NCBI RefSeq assembly: GCF_000275845.1
Contig: NW_006766948.1
Location: 148,328-177,142 of the forward strand
From: Dichomitus squalens LYAD-421 SS1
Lineage: Eukaryota > Basidiomycota > Agaricomycetes > Polyporales > Polyporaceae
DNA: 28,815 nucleotides
Direction: 5' to 3'
Under the pieces are notes generated by a model. That model made no database searches, was not told the DNA's origin, and saw only the letters and a list, made by a program, of their open reading frames with translations. This document shows positions 9,256-19,828 of the stretch, piece after piece (within the stretch, counting starts at the first letter, position 1; each line of letters opens with the position of its first letter). A program made the translations under genes and the position numbers.

Positions 9256-12064
9256 GGTTGGAGGAGAAGATGTGAGGGCGGTCGACGCGTTCTGCCTCCC
9301 GCCCCGTTCTAAGCCAACATTTGCTAAACACTTCGCTTATCTTCAATCTATGCTGTCGCTTATCCAATTACTTGAGATAGCCCAATCTCAGACATATCAG
9401 ACAAATTAGATGGGTCTCTCATCCTGCTTGTTAGTATTCAACTTCATAGTCAGCCTCCCAACCTCTGTTCTTTTGCGACGCAAAGTCCATCGGGATAGCA
9501 AATTGGGCTCAGGGTATCTCGTGGATTACCTTCATCGCCAGCGCCGGAGACCTTGCACAAGCGCTGTCAAATTACCGATTTACATATGACCTTACGTGCC
9601 GGAGACGACCCCCCTCATCGAACTCGGCCCGATTATTTACCTCTCGTTCGGCGCCGTTCTTCGTCCTCTGCACTTAAGCATCCTCCTCAGGAGTATGCAA
9701 ATCGCCTTTCTAGGGCCATTGCTTTCAAGAGACTCGCGGGATCACTTCAGGGCTGCTTTCGGTCGATCGTCAACGCGTATAGGTGTGTCCTCCCCACCTC
9801 GAACCTGCTGCCGTTCATATCGACGGACATGAGCTTCGTGGGATCGATAGTAAAGCGACTTTGATAGCGCCGTCCTCGAATGGGTCTGCGATTGACCCCG
9901 GATTGGCTGGGCCAGGGCTTCATCATGATAGATTCGAAGACGATAGAAGCGAGCGTCCGGCCTTGATTTCGACTCCCGGACTCGAAGGACAGGTGCCAGC
10001 TGCCCCTCATCAATATTGATTGTCTTATGCACGCTGCTTCTATTCCCATCGTCTGTAAGGGAGAGGACAGTCTTCCGTCGATTTTCACCTAGGGTGGACA
10101 GTTGGCAGGGGCACCCGTTGTGCGCCTCAAATTGACATCCGCCCTAAACCCTCTGCGAAGCCGTGTACGGGCTGCGGTACGACGGAGAAGATGCAACCCT
10201 CACGTCTTCTGATTCTCGAAGATCCTATGTACAGCACGTGTGCGAGGTTATCCCATCCTCTCACTTTGTTCAGCTCTGGCTATTCCTTCTTGGGAGCTCT
10301 GGACAAGCGCACGCTCGGGATTGCACATGCTGTATGTGTTACATCGCCATGCACGCGGAAATTGAGAATGGTTTGCCAATCCCTAGCGTTGTAGCGATTC
10401 CCTATCATCTGGCATCCTGGTGCAAGCACGGGTCTCCGGCCGAAGACGTATTCATCTCTATATCTTGAGAAAGGCATCGTTACTTCTGGCGTAGCTTGAC
10501 TTTCTGCTCAACAGGAACGGGGAAGGTTCAGCCCAATGCTGCCAGCGCACCTCTTGCCTGCGATGTCCGTCGGGCAGCGTGGTCCGACTCCCGAGTCGAG
10601 TGTCGCCACCGGAAGCATTTGGCGTCACCCACTACAATAATGCCTCTCAGATCCCCGAGATATCTTCTCTATCTGCACGGCGCCACACCGCCCGCAGCGC
10701 CATGCTCACGGCCAACTTGTGGAGCCCCATCGATCATCCCCCGCCTTGCAGTCTATGCGGGTGACTCACCGATCCCTGGCGTGTGCGCGACGATAGGCGT
10801 CCATAGCTTCTAGGATTTCCAGAGCACAATTCTGTGCTTCCCTGCAAATGTTGAATTTGGTGACTGGTACGTAACCATGCATGTCTTCCGACTCTCCGTC
10901 ATATCCTAAGCGAAGCGGGGAACAGTGTGGGTCCCGAATAAGAACCATGACAACAAGAAGGAGCATACCCATTGCGAAGGTCGTAGCAATGGTGTCTCAT
11001 ATGAAGTTTATCTCACAAATCCACAGAAGAGAAGCAGGCGGACGGACTAGCTCGGAGTCCGTACGTAGGCGAACGTCAGCGCTGATGCATACAAAAAGCG
11101 TCAATACGACGAGTCCTCACCAATGAACGTCCCGGTTCGCATTGTGGACAAGCGGGACCGAAGACTTGTGCTCCTACTTCCAGACAACCTAGGAAGTAAT
11201 TCCAATGCGCTCCGAAGATAGGCCAGCCCCATTTTCCTCGCATACAGAATAAACCATTGCTCGCGAGCTCTTGCCGAAGGGCAGCAGGCTTTCCGCCTCC
11301 TCGAATTTATATCTCTTCACGTGCCAGTGTTACCCTCCATCGTACTGTGTAGTTCGCTGATAGACACCCTCGCTACTAGTGTACGCGTTCGGACCCCTGA
11401 TTGGATTAACTGCGCCCATCTTCAAGTTGGCAGATGAATAGCCCCGTCAAACATGATGGAATAACAATGCGATGCGAAGCAGCCTGTTCACCCTTCATAC
11501 GTAGTCAGTCACCTAAGGAGGGCCTGAACGCACGAAGGCGCAAGGCCGTCGGCCGCAACGCTTCTCCGTGATCACCGCCCGCCTAGCCACACGTCCCACG
11601 CGCTCCAACACGTACACGTCTCTCAACAAAGCATTCGCATTGCTTCAACCTGATCCGATATCTTCTACTACTGATACAATCATGTGCATGCTTCAAAAAG
11701 AAGTCGAAGCGCGAAAGAGCAAAGGTATGCTGCATGATGCTAACGGGTGCAGGGTATATCAATACATGTGCGAACGAAAGCGACGACGGGGCAATAACTA
11801 ACTAGATGCGTCTACTACGATAGCGGTGCGGTGGAAGGTGACACGCACAAGAGTCCCAGTCCACGGCGTCCGTCAGTCCATCTGCGTGAACGCCTGTCCC
11901 AAATACCAATGCTGTGTCCGAAGATGCTAATAGGTGCAGCGAACCCGTAGAAGTAGGTGGGGTCCTGCGCGCGACGAAGAAGTCAAGCAAGCGCAGGTAA
12001 GGACGGACTCGAATGTTTGCATGGAGGCGGCACGAGGGCGCAGGCACGTATCAGGGGGAAAAGA
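9256..12064. other. Gene-poor region with exon-like fragments of unknown origin
   Basis: About 2.8 kb between the transportin start and the 3' end of the DUF4203 gene. The first few hundred bases must hold the transportin promoter, but I see no clear TATA element. On the minus strand, three stretches read like coding sequence without forming a gene I can assemble: roughly 10972-10766 (ending at a GTGAGT donor-like site), 10477-10280 (containing RYNARDWQTILNFRVHGDV) and 10088-9747 (containing FTIDPTKLMSVDMNGSRFE). They may be an unrecognised multi-exon gene, a decayed gene, or chance. The 11.1-12.0 kb part shows nothing recognisable. Confidence 0.35.
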
Positions 12065-13394
12065 TCATGCCATGCTGAAGCGGCTCTTGAGGAGCTGCAT
12101 GCGCGATACGCGCGCGGGCTTCTCAGGCGCACCGATGCCGGATTCCGTGTCCATCAGCGACGCCATATCTGCGTCGGTCTGAGACCTTTCAGGTCGGAAA
12201 GGTCCCTTGAAAATCTTGTGTTGTGCAAATGCTAGGACAGGACTGGGAGTGAGAGGTGGGACGGGATCAGCTGGGGGCTCGAGCAAGGACAGAGGACAGG
12301 GAATCAACACTGACGTAGCGCCTAATGTTACGCCGAGAATGATCTGGGTCATCATAGAAGGGTTATAGCCCTTGTGCACAACCGCCTGTGTTGACAGAAG
12401 TTCATGATGAGCGAATGACAGGACAGGACCATGAAGGCGCAGGTGACGTACGAGGAAGTGGGAGTTGTTGCGATCGAGGAGGAAACGAAGCGCAAAGCTC
12501 ATCCCGTCCTGCTTCTCGATGATTAGGTCGATCCCAAGGCCGATGAGGAACGTTCCGATAGCGGCGCAGCATCCAGACTGTACACCAAGATTGAGTCGAG
12601 GGGAACTAGTGCAAAGGTCAACAACTCACGATGCCAACGTGCTGTCTGGATAGTATCAAGCTCAGCCCCATGATCATGAATAACGCCAGGACGAGCCAGT
12701 TGACGAGGTAAGCGTGAATGAGCAAGCCCGGGCGCAGGAGGACCACCCGGATGCCAACCGAGAGCCCACCAAGCACACCGATGAGAAGGATGCCGGCCCA
12801 CCGTCCAAAGTCGAGCATGCCGAATACGAACCCAACAACGAATCCACCAACCGGAATCACCGTCAGCACGATGTCCGATAGGCCGTCTGAGCTCACGGTA
12901 TTTACGAACGCCGCCCACACTGCCAGAAGGTCCACAAAAGGGCCCGTCAGTACCTCACACGACACAACCGCAAGATTATAGTAGGACTCACAACAGATGG
13001 CGACAGCGAGTCCGACGCCCATCCCCGTGGTGAAACGCCATAAACGAATGCCTGCGAGGGCGAGAGGGATGCCTATGACGAATACGAACGCGAGCCAGAT
13101 GATCGCCGTGAGCGAGAAGTCTGTTCCCCCGCCATCCGTCCCGGGACCTTGCGGAATGACTTGGTCCGTCGTTGGGTTGACAACGGACACGTTGTCGCCG
13201 ACCTCGGACGAGACGACGATGGGCGTGACGCGTTTCCAATGGTGCGCGGCGAGATCCACATAATTAACGGGGGGCGGATCCTTCGCGACGGGGGAAGCAC
13301 AGACATTATTGACATGAGTGAGCAGCAGCAGGAGACATGACAGCAGCGTCAGGAGGTATGATGTTAGGGTATTTTGGCGGAAGAGACCCGCCAT
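12065..13394 (-). CDS. Seven-TM membrane protein, DUF4203 (TM7S3/TMEM198-like), 379 aa, 4 exons
   Basis: Exons on the minus strand: 13394-12992, 12919-12630, 12577-12452, 12385-12065. Introns are 72, 52 and 66 nt with GTGAGT, GTGAGT and GTACGT donors. Residues 1-33 form a hydrophobic signal sequence (TSYLLTLLSCLLLLL) followed by a polar luminal segment to about 92. Seven hydrophobic segments follow at about 94-116, 122-144, 150-170, 174-193, 203-225, 234-250 and 286-303, then a Pro-rich, charged tail. Gly-rich helices with an IP.ALAGIRLWRFTTGMG motif and a GGFVVGFVFGML motif fit the TM7S3/TMEM198 (DUF4203) family, common but poorly characterised in fungi. Function is unknown. Intron 3 is a multiple of three with no stop, so retention would insert 22 residues in frame. 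Confidence 0.85.
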
Positions 13395-15014
13395 GTGCGA
13401 AGGCGGTCAATAAGATGCGGAGAGCCAACTTGGGTGCAGTATTCTATGCGAGATGTCGTCCGGAGCAGCGGGGACCGTAGCCTCTACTACTCGGGACGGT
13501 TGTATCAAAGGTGGAGGCGAAGTGCGATCGCGCGGGTGCGTTGTAAGGAGCGACGAGAGTGAGGCAAGGAGCGGCGTGAAGTTAGTGGACGCAAGAGACC
13601 TGCGCTGCGTACGTGACGAGGGGGTGCTTGAGAGAAGAGCGTCGCCTGGCGCTATTGCCGAGGTGAGGAGCTGACAAGAACCGAGCACAATACGCCAGGC
13701 CCAGACCGGCTAAACAAGCGTTGGCGATGGAAGGCAACCGTGGCGGACAGTGTCGAGCCCGAAGCCAGGAACAACGGCAAGAAAAGAGGGCGGCGATACG
13801 CGAGCGCGCGGACACAATGTAACCGCTGATTCGGGACGGTTGTTGGTCGTGGTGGCAACAGACTGCGCGCAAGCATGCGTCCGCTACCGGTACCTGTGGT
13901 CATCGTCGCCTCAGTAAGTATAGGAACTATGGAAGGGTACTTCGATGACTTGACCGGCCTACATAACCAAGCCTCTACTTGCAAAATGTACCGCCATGCA
14001 TCTAGCATAGATTGGCAACGCCCTATATGGTTTTCCTCAGCTCGCCGCCGAACTCGACACTTATGATCAATGCCGCTGGGGAGCTGAAAATAGACGAAAC
14101 GAGAAGACGTCTGCGGTGCGCGTGTCGATTCGGAACACTTGCCTCGCCTGATCCCCACCAGATCCCCTCGCGCGCGGTGCAAATTGCTTGAATGCTCTGG
14201 GTACGTAGTCTAAACGAGATGGTAGGCGTGCGGATGTGTGCGCACACTTGACACTGTGTGCAAAGCTCCCGGAACTATCGTCATATCACGATCAATCAGA
14301 CAAGAGTATATTTGGCGCAGGATGTACTCCCTTGACTAGCGCCTGGACTACTATAAGCCTACATGAATAGTTGGTGGCAAAAGCCTGGGATCTATGTGAA
14401 CTCACTACCGATACATGGGTTCATCCCCAGGCTAACTAACTACTGGTACTGGCGAACGTGACATGGTGAGATACTTAACCTCAACAGGCTAGATTCGCAC
14501 TGGAGTGGCCTCTTGCAGGCAGATACGTACTAAGTCGGTAGAGAAAACGAGAAGCGTGCATCGTGTATTCAGGAGACTCCGTCCGACACGTCGATGGTTG
14601 TGGCCGAGACTACTCTTATCTGTACGCTCTATGTCCATGGCATACGTGAGGAATTGCGGGCAAAAGCCGCGGCGGGCAGGCGGAGAGGCTACATCGCTGA
14701 CAGTGCCCTGCTCAAGAGCGCGGAGAGCACAAGGGCTGGACAAACCTATATCAAGGGCGGCGCATGCGGAACACAATCGGCAGACCCACTATTGACAGGG
14801 GATACGAACGGGTCTCCGCAAGCTCGCTGCCTCAATAATGGCCACAGTCGACATGATCTGTAAGGTGGTTGAAGCACGATTATTATATTACTACGAGTAC
14901 TAGCGATCTGGAGACATAACACAATCGTGACGATATCTCGAGTCGGTGGCCAGCACGATGCGGAGCTCGACTTGATCCATCAAGGACAGGAGCCATCTAC
15001 CAACGAGGGCTCTA
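13395..15014. other. Intergenic region between the DUF4203 gene and the aspartic protease gene
   Basis: About 1.6 kb. The left part is the presumed promoter of the minus-strand DUF4203 gene and the right part follows the protease stop codon. ORFs of up to 176 codons occur on both strands but carry no recognisable motif, and their composition (Arg/Ser/Pro-rich) is that of GC-rich chance frames. A 13-bp string TCGGGACGGTTGT recurs near 13490 and 13832. No RNA gene seen. Confidence 0.5.
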
Positions 15015-16568
15015 TTACTTCAGGGTGGCGAACCCGACGGCGTTCTTCTCGAACGAAAATGCAGAGTAGACGTTCTTCATGAAGCTACATCCGGGCGCAA
15101 GAGGTCAACATCGATGCGTTAGGAGGAGTGAACGAGCCCCATTCACCTGTCGCCAACCAACCAGACGTTGTTGCCCAGACCGAGATTCTGTGCGGCGATG
15201 GCTCCGATGCAGTGCTGCTTGTCAACCCGGCCACGGTTGAAGCTAGTAGAAGCAGTCAGTACCATCCCCTCAGCATACTTTCTGAGAGACGATAACTCAC
15301 TTCTGCGGGGAGATGGTCCACTGCTTGCCGCCCCAGCTAAACGCGATGTTCGAGGGGACATTGTTGCAAGGAAACGAATAGAAGCCGCTATTCTCGTCGT
15401 ATACTGCCGCGCCAGGGATGTTCTGGTACAGCTTAGCGACCATATCGGGGGGACCGTAGACGATGGTGGTCCCAGAGTCAATGATGGTCTTGATGTCGGA
15501 CGATATGGTCTGGTTCAAGACGATCAGTACAACATTCCCCCTAGGCCAGATAGCGAGGGCACTCACGGTAGACCCGATCGTGAGCTTTCCGCTTCCGATT
15601 TGCCAGTAACCGGTGCTGCCGACGACGTTGTGGTACTCGATGTCCCCACTGTACTGCGATGCGTCCGTCCCCCCAATATACAGCTCAGAACCAGACTGAG
15701 CGATCTTGAACCCGAACTCGGCCTGTTTGATCGCGCCCTGCGCCTTCGCGGTGTTAACGAACGGCGGCATGCGAATGTCTGAGAGCGACTGGTACGCGAG
15801 GCCCAGGATGCCGTCGTTGGCCTGGGGCCCAAAAGAGTCGGAGAGGTTCGTCACCGCGGAGAAGGCCTGATCATGTACTGAGAGCCCCGCGATGTTGACA
15901 GTGTCCGTCCAGACGGGGCCGGAGACAGCCGAGCCGTCTCCATAGTGCAAGGTGAAGTTGCTGTTGGTGTGCTTCGAGGTGGAGGACACACGGGCGTTGT
16001 ACTTGTGCTTATTGGCGCAAGCACTTTGCGTGCAGTTTATTGAGGGGAACCAGAGGTCAGAGGACCCAGCTGTCGCAGCAGGTGAGTCGTCGGTCCTCGG
16101 CTCGCAGTCTGCGGACATAAATGGACTTACTGTCAAAGTCGACAAAGAAATTTTGGGCTGGGGTGCCGACGGTGATGTTTCCGGCCCAGTACTCGTCATG
16201 TGCCTCGTCGGTGAGAGCTTCAGATTGACGGCGTTCGAGAGCGTGAGCGGGGTAAGCCATGAGCGGCCTGACCTCGGCGCCCTCGTTGAAGGCGTCGCGA
16301 CCGGCGTTCTGCTCGAGGTTCCGCAAGTTAGCCCGGTGTTTGCTGCCGCGAACGTCAGTGTCAATGTTGCGTGCACTATCACGAGGCATGCGTACTTGTG
16401 ATCGCGAACGACCTGTTGAATGGCCTTGGCATGATCAAACATGCCATCGCTGTTAGAGAGCGCGTTGCGCTTTTGGAAGGAGATGCGAGTGCCGAGCTCC
16501 CCAACGATAGGACTTGCAGTCGCAGGGACTACGACGGCCAGAGCAATCAAGGAGACTTTGCTGTACAT
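15015..16568 (-). CDS. Secreted aspartic protease, family A1 (polyporopepsin-like), 420 aa, 6 exons
   Basis: Exons on the minus strand: 16568-16396, 16342-16131, 16069-15567, 15509-15301, 15242-15147, 15084-15015. Introns are 53-62 nt and every phase agrees. The product is a pepsin-fold endopeptidase acting outside the cell at acid pH. Visible features: signal peptide at about residues 1-18 (MYSKVSLIALAVVVPATA), a propeptide ending near a dibasic R95-R96 that suits Kex2-type cleavage, first catalytic motif DTGSSDLW (D128), flap motif YGDGS (Y171), a C141/C146 pair, second catalytic motif DSGTT (D307), and the C-terminal block FMKNVYSAFSFEKNAVGFA. No C-terminal hydrophobic anchor, so it should be free rather than GPI-bound. 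Both catalytic motifs become contiguous only after splicing, which supports the exon model. Identification is firm. Confidence 0.97.
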
Positions 16569-17246
16569 CTTGGGTGTGAGTGGGTATGTAGATGGTTGTG
16601 TATGCTTGCGATGTTTTCTGCGTTCGATGGTGGGGCATTTTCGTCGAAAACGCTGGGGGTTTTATACCTGAGGGCCACTCGACTTCATGGGAGAGAGCTC
16701 ATTTGGGAATCCAGTAGCGGATGCGGACTTGGCGAAAAAAAGACTCGTAAATCTCCCCTGTCACTGTTGTGAGATGGCCGGGAAGGTGCGCGGCAGTGTT
16801 ATGTCACCCTATGGGCAAGTAACCTATTCTATCCGAGAGGATATCCACTCCAAGTTGAGGCATATCACTCGAACGTCTTGTGTACCCGGCCTGGCGTAAA
16901 CTCGGGTAACCTGCCGTAGCCGACGGGTGGGTGCAGGATCAGAGAATCCATTGCAAGCCTGTGTACAACCTGTATGTGTATGGTAGACACAGTCCTGTTC
17001 AGTATACGTGATCGGTGCGTCAATGCGCACCAGTCCGGCTTGAAACATTGATTCAATGTGGTTTTGACTGACGGACGAAAGCAATTTGCTGCGCACCGGC
17101 TCCGCAAGCCAGCCGATCCCGAGTTCACACGCCCCTATTCTGGAAGCACGTCGACCAAGTTCGGTACCCTTCAATCAGCCCAAGAGACTATCATTGAGTA
17201 AGTACGTGTATCTTTCTAATTCATACACCGTACCCGTAGCGCACTG
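16569..17246. promoter_or_regulatory. Divergent promoter region, aspartic protease / augmin-like gene
   Basis: The 678 bp separate the start codons of two genes transcribed away from each other, so both promoters lie here. Minus-strand ORFs in it (for example 16824-17174) show no protein-family features. A TATA box for the protease is listed separately. I see no matching element for the augmin-like gene. Confidence 0.6.
16661..16666 (-). promoter_or_regulatory. TATA box of the aspartic protease gene
   Basis: The minus strand reads GTATAAAACCCCC here, about 93 bp upstream of the protease ATG at 16568. Position and sequence fit a TATA element for a highly expressed secreted enzyme. The transcription start is inferred, not seen. 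Confidence 0.6.
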
Positions 17247-19341
17247 ATGTCAAATCCAGACTCCATCTCCCACGTACTGGAACTCGTGTCCCATCTAGAC
17301 GGACCCCGCATCTCCTCCGGCGACATTGCATGGGCCACAGATATTCCAGCGGGCAAGCAGCTCCTCCAATGGCTCGGTGCCCAATTTCCCGACCCCAGCT
17401 TCGCAGACCAAGTGGCGCTGGCGGAGTCTAACCACACTGGTCCGGGCTGCAATCCTTCTCTACGAGCGTCGCTTGCGCCCATCGCACTTTACAGCGAAGA
17501 GCTTGATGTGTAGGGCCTTGTACAGCGACGTGAAAGGAACGATACTGACCGCTATCCAGTCTGGCGGCTCTGAAAGTGCAGGACGGTTCCCCCCGGACGA
17601 TTAGTGGCGGTTCGACTCCGTCCGCATACGAACTGCCCTCTCAGTTGAGGTAAGCCCAGCCGACCGCTCCGATCCAAATACTTGGTTTCATGTCGACTTA
17701 GATTCCGTACGGCAGTCCTGGAGGCGGAGGCGGACCTGCTGGACAAACAGGCAGCACGGTATAAGCATCGGTTGAGTGCCGTCAAGTGAGTACAATAATG
17801 CTTATCAATCACTTGTAGAACACAGTCGGATCCAACCGAGTTGGACACAGGGCTGCGAGCAAAGACACGAAGCACACGATCCACCCCCTCCGAAAGCAGA
17901 TCCAGATGGTCGACGATACGATCGAAGGACAGCAGCAAAGGCTCGCTGATCTCTCGGCGGAGGTCAGTGGTCCGGTTCTCGACCTGATACACACTCACGA
18001 AAAACTTGCAGATGGACAACAACGTCGCCCGACATGTCGATTCGGCCTTGCGCGTTATGCATGAGGCGGTCCCGCATGACGTCCTCGACAAGTACAGGGC
18101 CGACATCGCGCTGCTGAGTAGCTCGCGCACAGAAGCGACCACCGCAGTTAAGCAGCTCTACCGTGCCGTCGACGACGGATCCGGCTCGTTACCGACCGTG
18201 GGAGAATTGCAGGACGACGCCTCGACGATTCACGTGAGGCTCAACGAGTTGGAGAGGGACACGACGCTGTTCGAGAAGATCCTGCAAGTCGCGTACGCTG
18301 AGGAGCTGGAGAAGATGGCGAAACGGTTGGAGGAAGCAGCTGTTGGCTCCGATGAGGTCGTGAATATCCTCTCATCGGCTGACCCGGGCTCCGTCTCAGA
18401 TGAAGAGGACGTACCCGTGTCAACTCTGAAGGTCGACGTGAAGGGCGAGCTGGAACGTGCCGTGCGGATGGACCGTCTGGCGTTGTTGGGGCGACAAGAG
18501 AGTGGTCTGGATGCCGTACATGTCTCACGATTGCATTTGGGAGCACCACTCACCACGCCTCGTTTTACAGGTTACCGATCACATGGAGAAGCAGCTGATA
18601 CCACGGCTGCAGGACACCTACACCGACCTCCACGAAAGGAGCATAGCAGCGGTCGAGACGGAAGCCATTGTGAGCGCACTCATAGAAGAGCTGGAGGATA
18701 TCAACGATGCTGTGGAAGCGGCGAAGAGCACCACTAGTGAAAGCGTTGAAGATCTCCATGCTATTCTCGAGGTGGAGATGGTCGACCTGCTCAAAGATTT
18801 GCTCGGTACGTGTTCAGACTTGGTAGCCAGGGGCTCAGTGCTCATCATTCAGATAGGAGATTCTCCTGGCAGCAACACGGTCCTCCTGGATCGTCGTGAT
18901 GTGGTAGCAGAAGTGTCTAAGTTATCCGCGAGGCACGCTGCATTGAAGGCGGCATATGAGGAGTGGACGAGCAAGCTACGCGGTCAGATCCAAGAGCTGT
19001 TCGTATCGATGATCGTTCGCCGGACTTGCTCCAAGGCACTCATTTCCGCATTTGCACAGATCATTGAGCGCAGGACCCTTGCTCTCCACCGTGTATACGC
19101 ACGCCCCGGTCAACACCTCGCAGCCGTTCGCGCCGGGTCCTGCATTGGCTGCTCTGCAAATCGACACTTGCGCGAAGGCGAGTGAGCTCATCGCGGCCGC
19201 GGTGAAACTCCAAAAAGTGAGTTGAAGCCATTGTCGTCAGTCTGTCAACCGACACGTTTTGTATGGTAGGAAACAGAGCTCAGTTCGAGGGATCAGAGGA
19301 AGCTGGGGTCATTCGTCGAGAAATGGGTTCAGAAACGGTGA
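17247..19341 (+). CDS. Coiled-coil protein, probable HAUS augmin-like complex subunit 3, 552 aa, 9 exons
   Basis: Exons 17247-17509, 17560-17649, 17702-17785, 17851-17962, 18012-18515, 18571-18805, 18857-18998, 19060-19216 and 19270-19341. Introns are 49-65 nt. The N-terminus has the pattern ISSGDIAWATDIPAGKQLL then QWL, followed by an ALYSEE block. This resembles the HAUS3 N-terminal region, where a Asp-x-x-Trp motif precedes a hydrophobic xWL/xWF motif. A LR.RTAVLEAEADLLDKQ segment and long heptad-rich coiled coils (about residues 120-440) follow. Augmin docks gamma-tubulin complexes on existing spindle microtubules. Family assignment is from pattern resemblance only; another coiled-coil protein remains possible. 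The donor at 18999 is the weaker GTTCGT. It was chosen because it restores the frame of the downstream block YTHAPVNTSQPF, and the same donor type is needed in palB. Confidence 0.6.
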
Positions 19342-19828
19342 TCGCGTCGATGAGGCTCCTCTTTAGACAGAATGATTCGAAGGGACCTCCGACAATATCC
19401 AAAGCAGACGCGTGGATTGCAGTCTGAGCACTCGGCTTCAAGTTGCGGGATCCGTCCACCCGTTCGGCCACATTGAGCTCGTCCTCAATCATATCAAAAC
19501 CAAAACAAGACACGGTGGGCCTTGAAGGATCGATTTCGCCATGAAATGGGTGCTTGAGTGGAAAAAAGGATTTATAGGATTTGTTTGGCATTTCGGTGCA
19601 TAGCGTCGGCATTAATTGTAGCGTTGTATTACCAACTTGTGCTGAATTGGACCTACATCTGTTTTACCTCGCTTCGTCTCTCTTTCCGGAACATCGTCCA
19701 CTCGCATCCACGACATTAATTCCTGCAACATACCACTGAGCTCAACCATCAGCACGATATCGCTGGACATCTTCGGACTCAGGAAACCTGAAATTCATCA
19801 TGAATCCCATCTACATGTGAATGTGAAG
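19342..19828. other. Intergenic region upstream of the Rit1 gene
   Basis: The 487 bp hold the 3' end of the augmin-like gene and the promoter of the Rit1 gene. A 110-codon minus-strand ORF (19280-19612) overlaps the last augmin-like exon but shows no family features and is not called. A seven-codon upstream ORF lies at 19800-19820. Confidence 0.5.
19800..19820 (+). promoter_or_regulatory. Short upstream ORF before the Rit1 start codon
   Basis: ATG at 19800 opens a six-residue frame (MNPIYM) that stops at 19818-19820, 8 nt before the chosen Rit1 ATG at 19829. If the mRNA begins upstream, this uORF could lower or condition translation of Rit1. Transcript start is unknown, so its presence in the mRNA is inferred. 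Confidence 0.45.

Noticed and set aside
11041..11062. Palindrome-like ACGGACT..AGTCCGT as a second TIR element
   Set aside because: Only 7-bp arms with a 7-nt loop and no partner end at a plausible distance.
15168..15782. 204-codon plus-strand ORF
   Set aside because: It runs across introns and exons of the aspartic protease on the opposite strand and has no family features.
19280..19612. 110-codon minus-strand ORF after the augmin-like gene
   Set aside because: It overlaps the last augmin-like exon, has no recognisable domain, and no splice or promoter support. A short real gene cannot be fully excluded.
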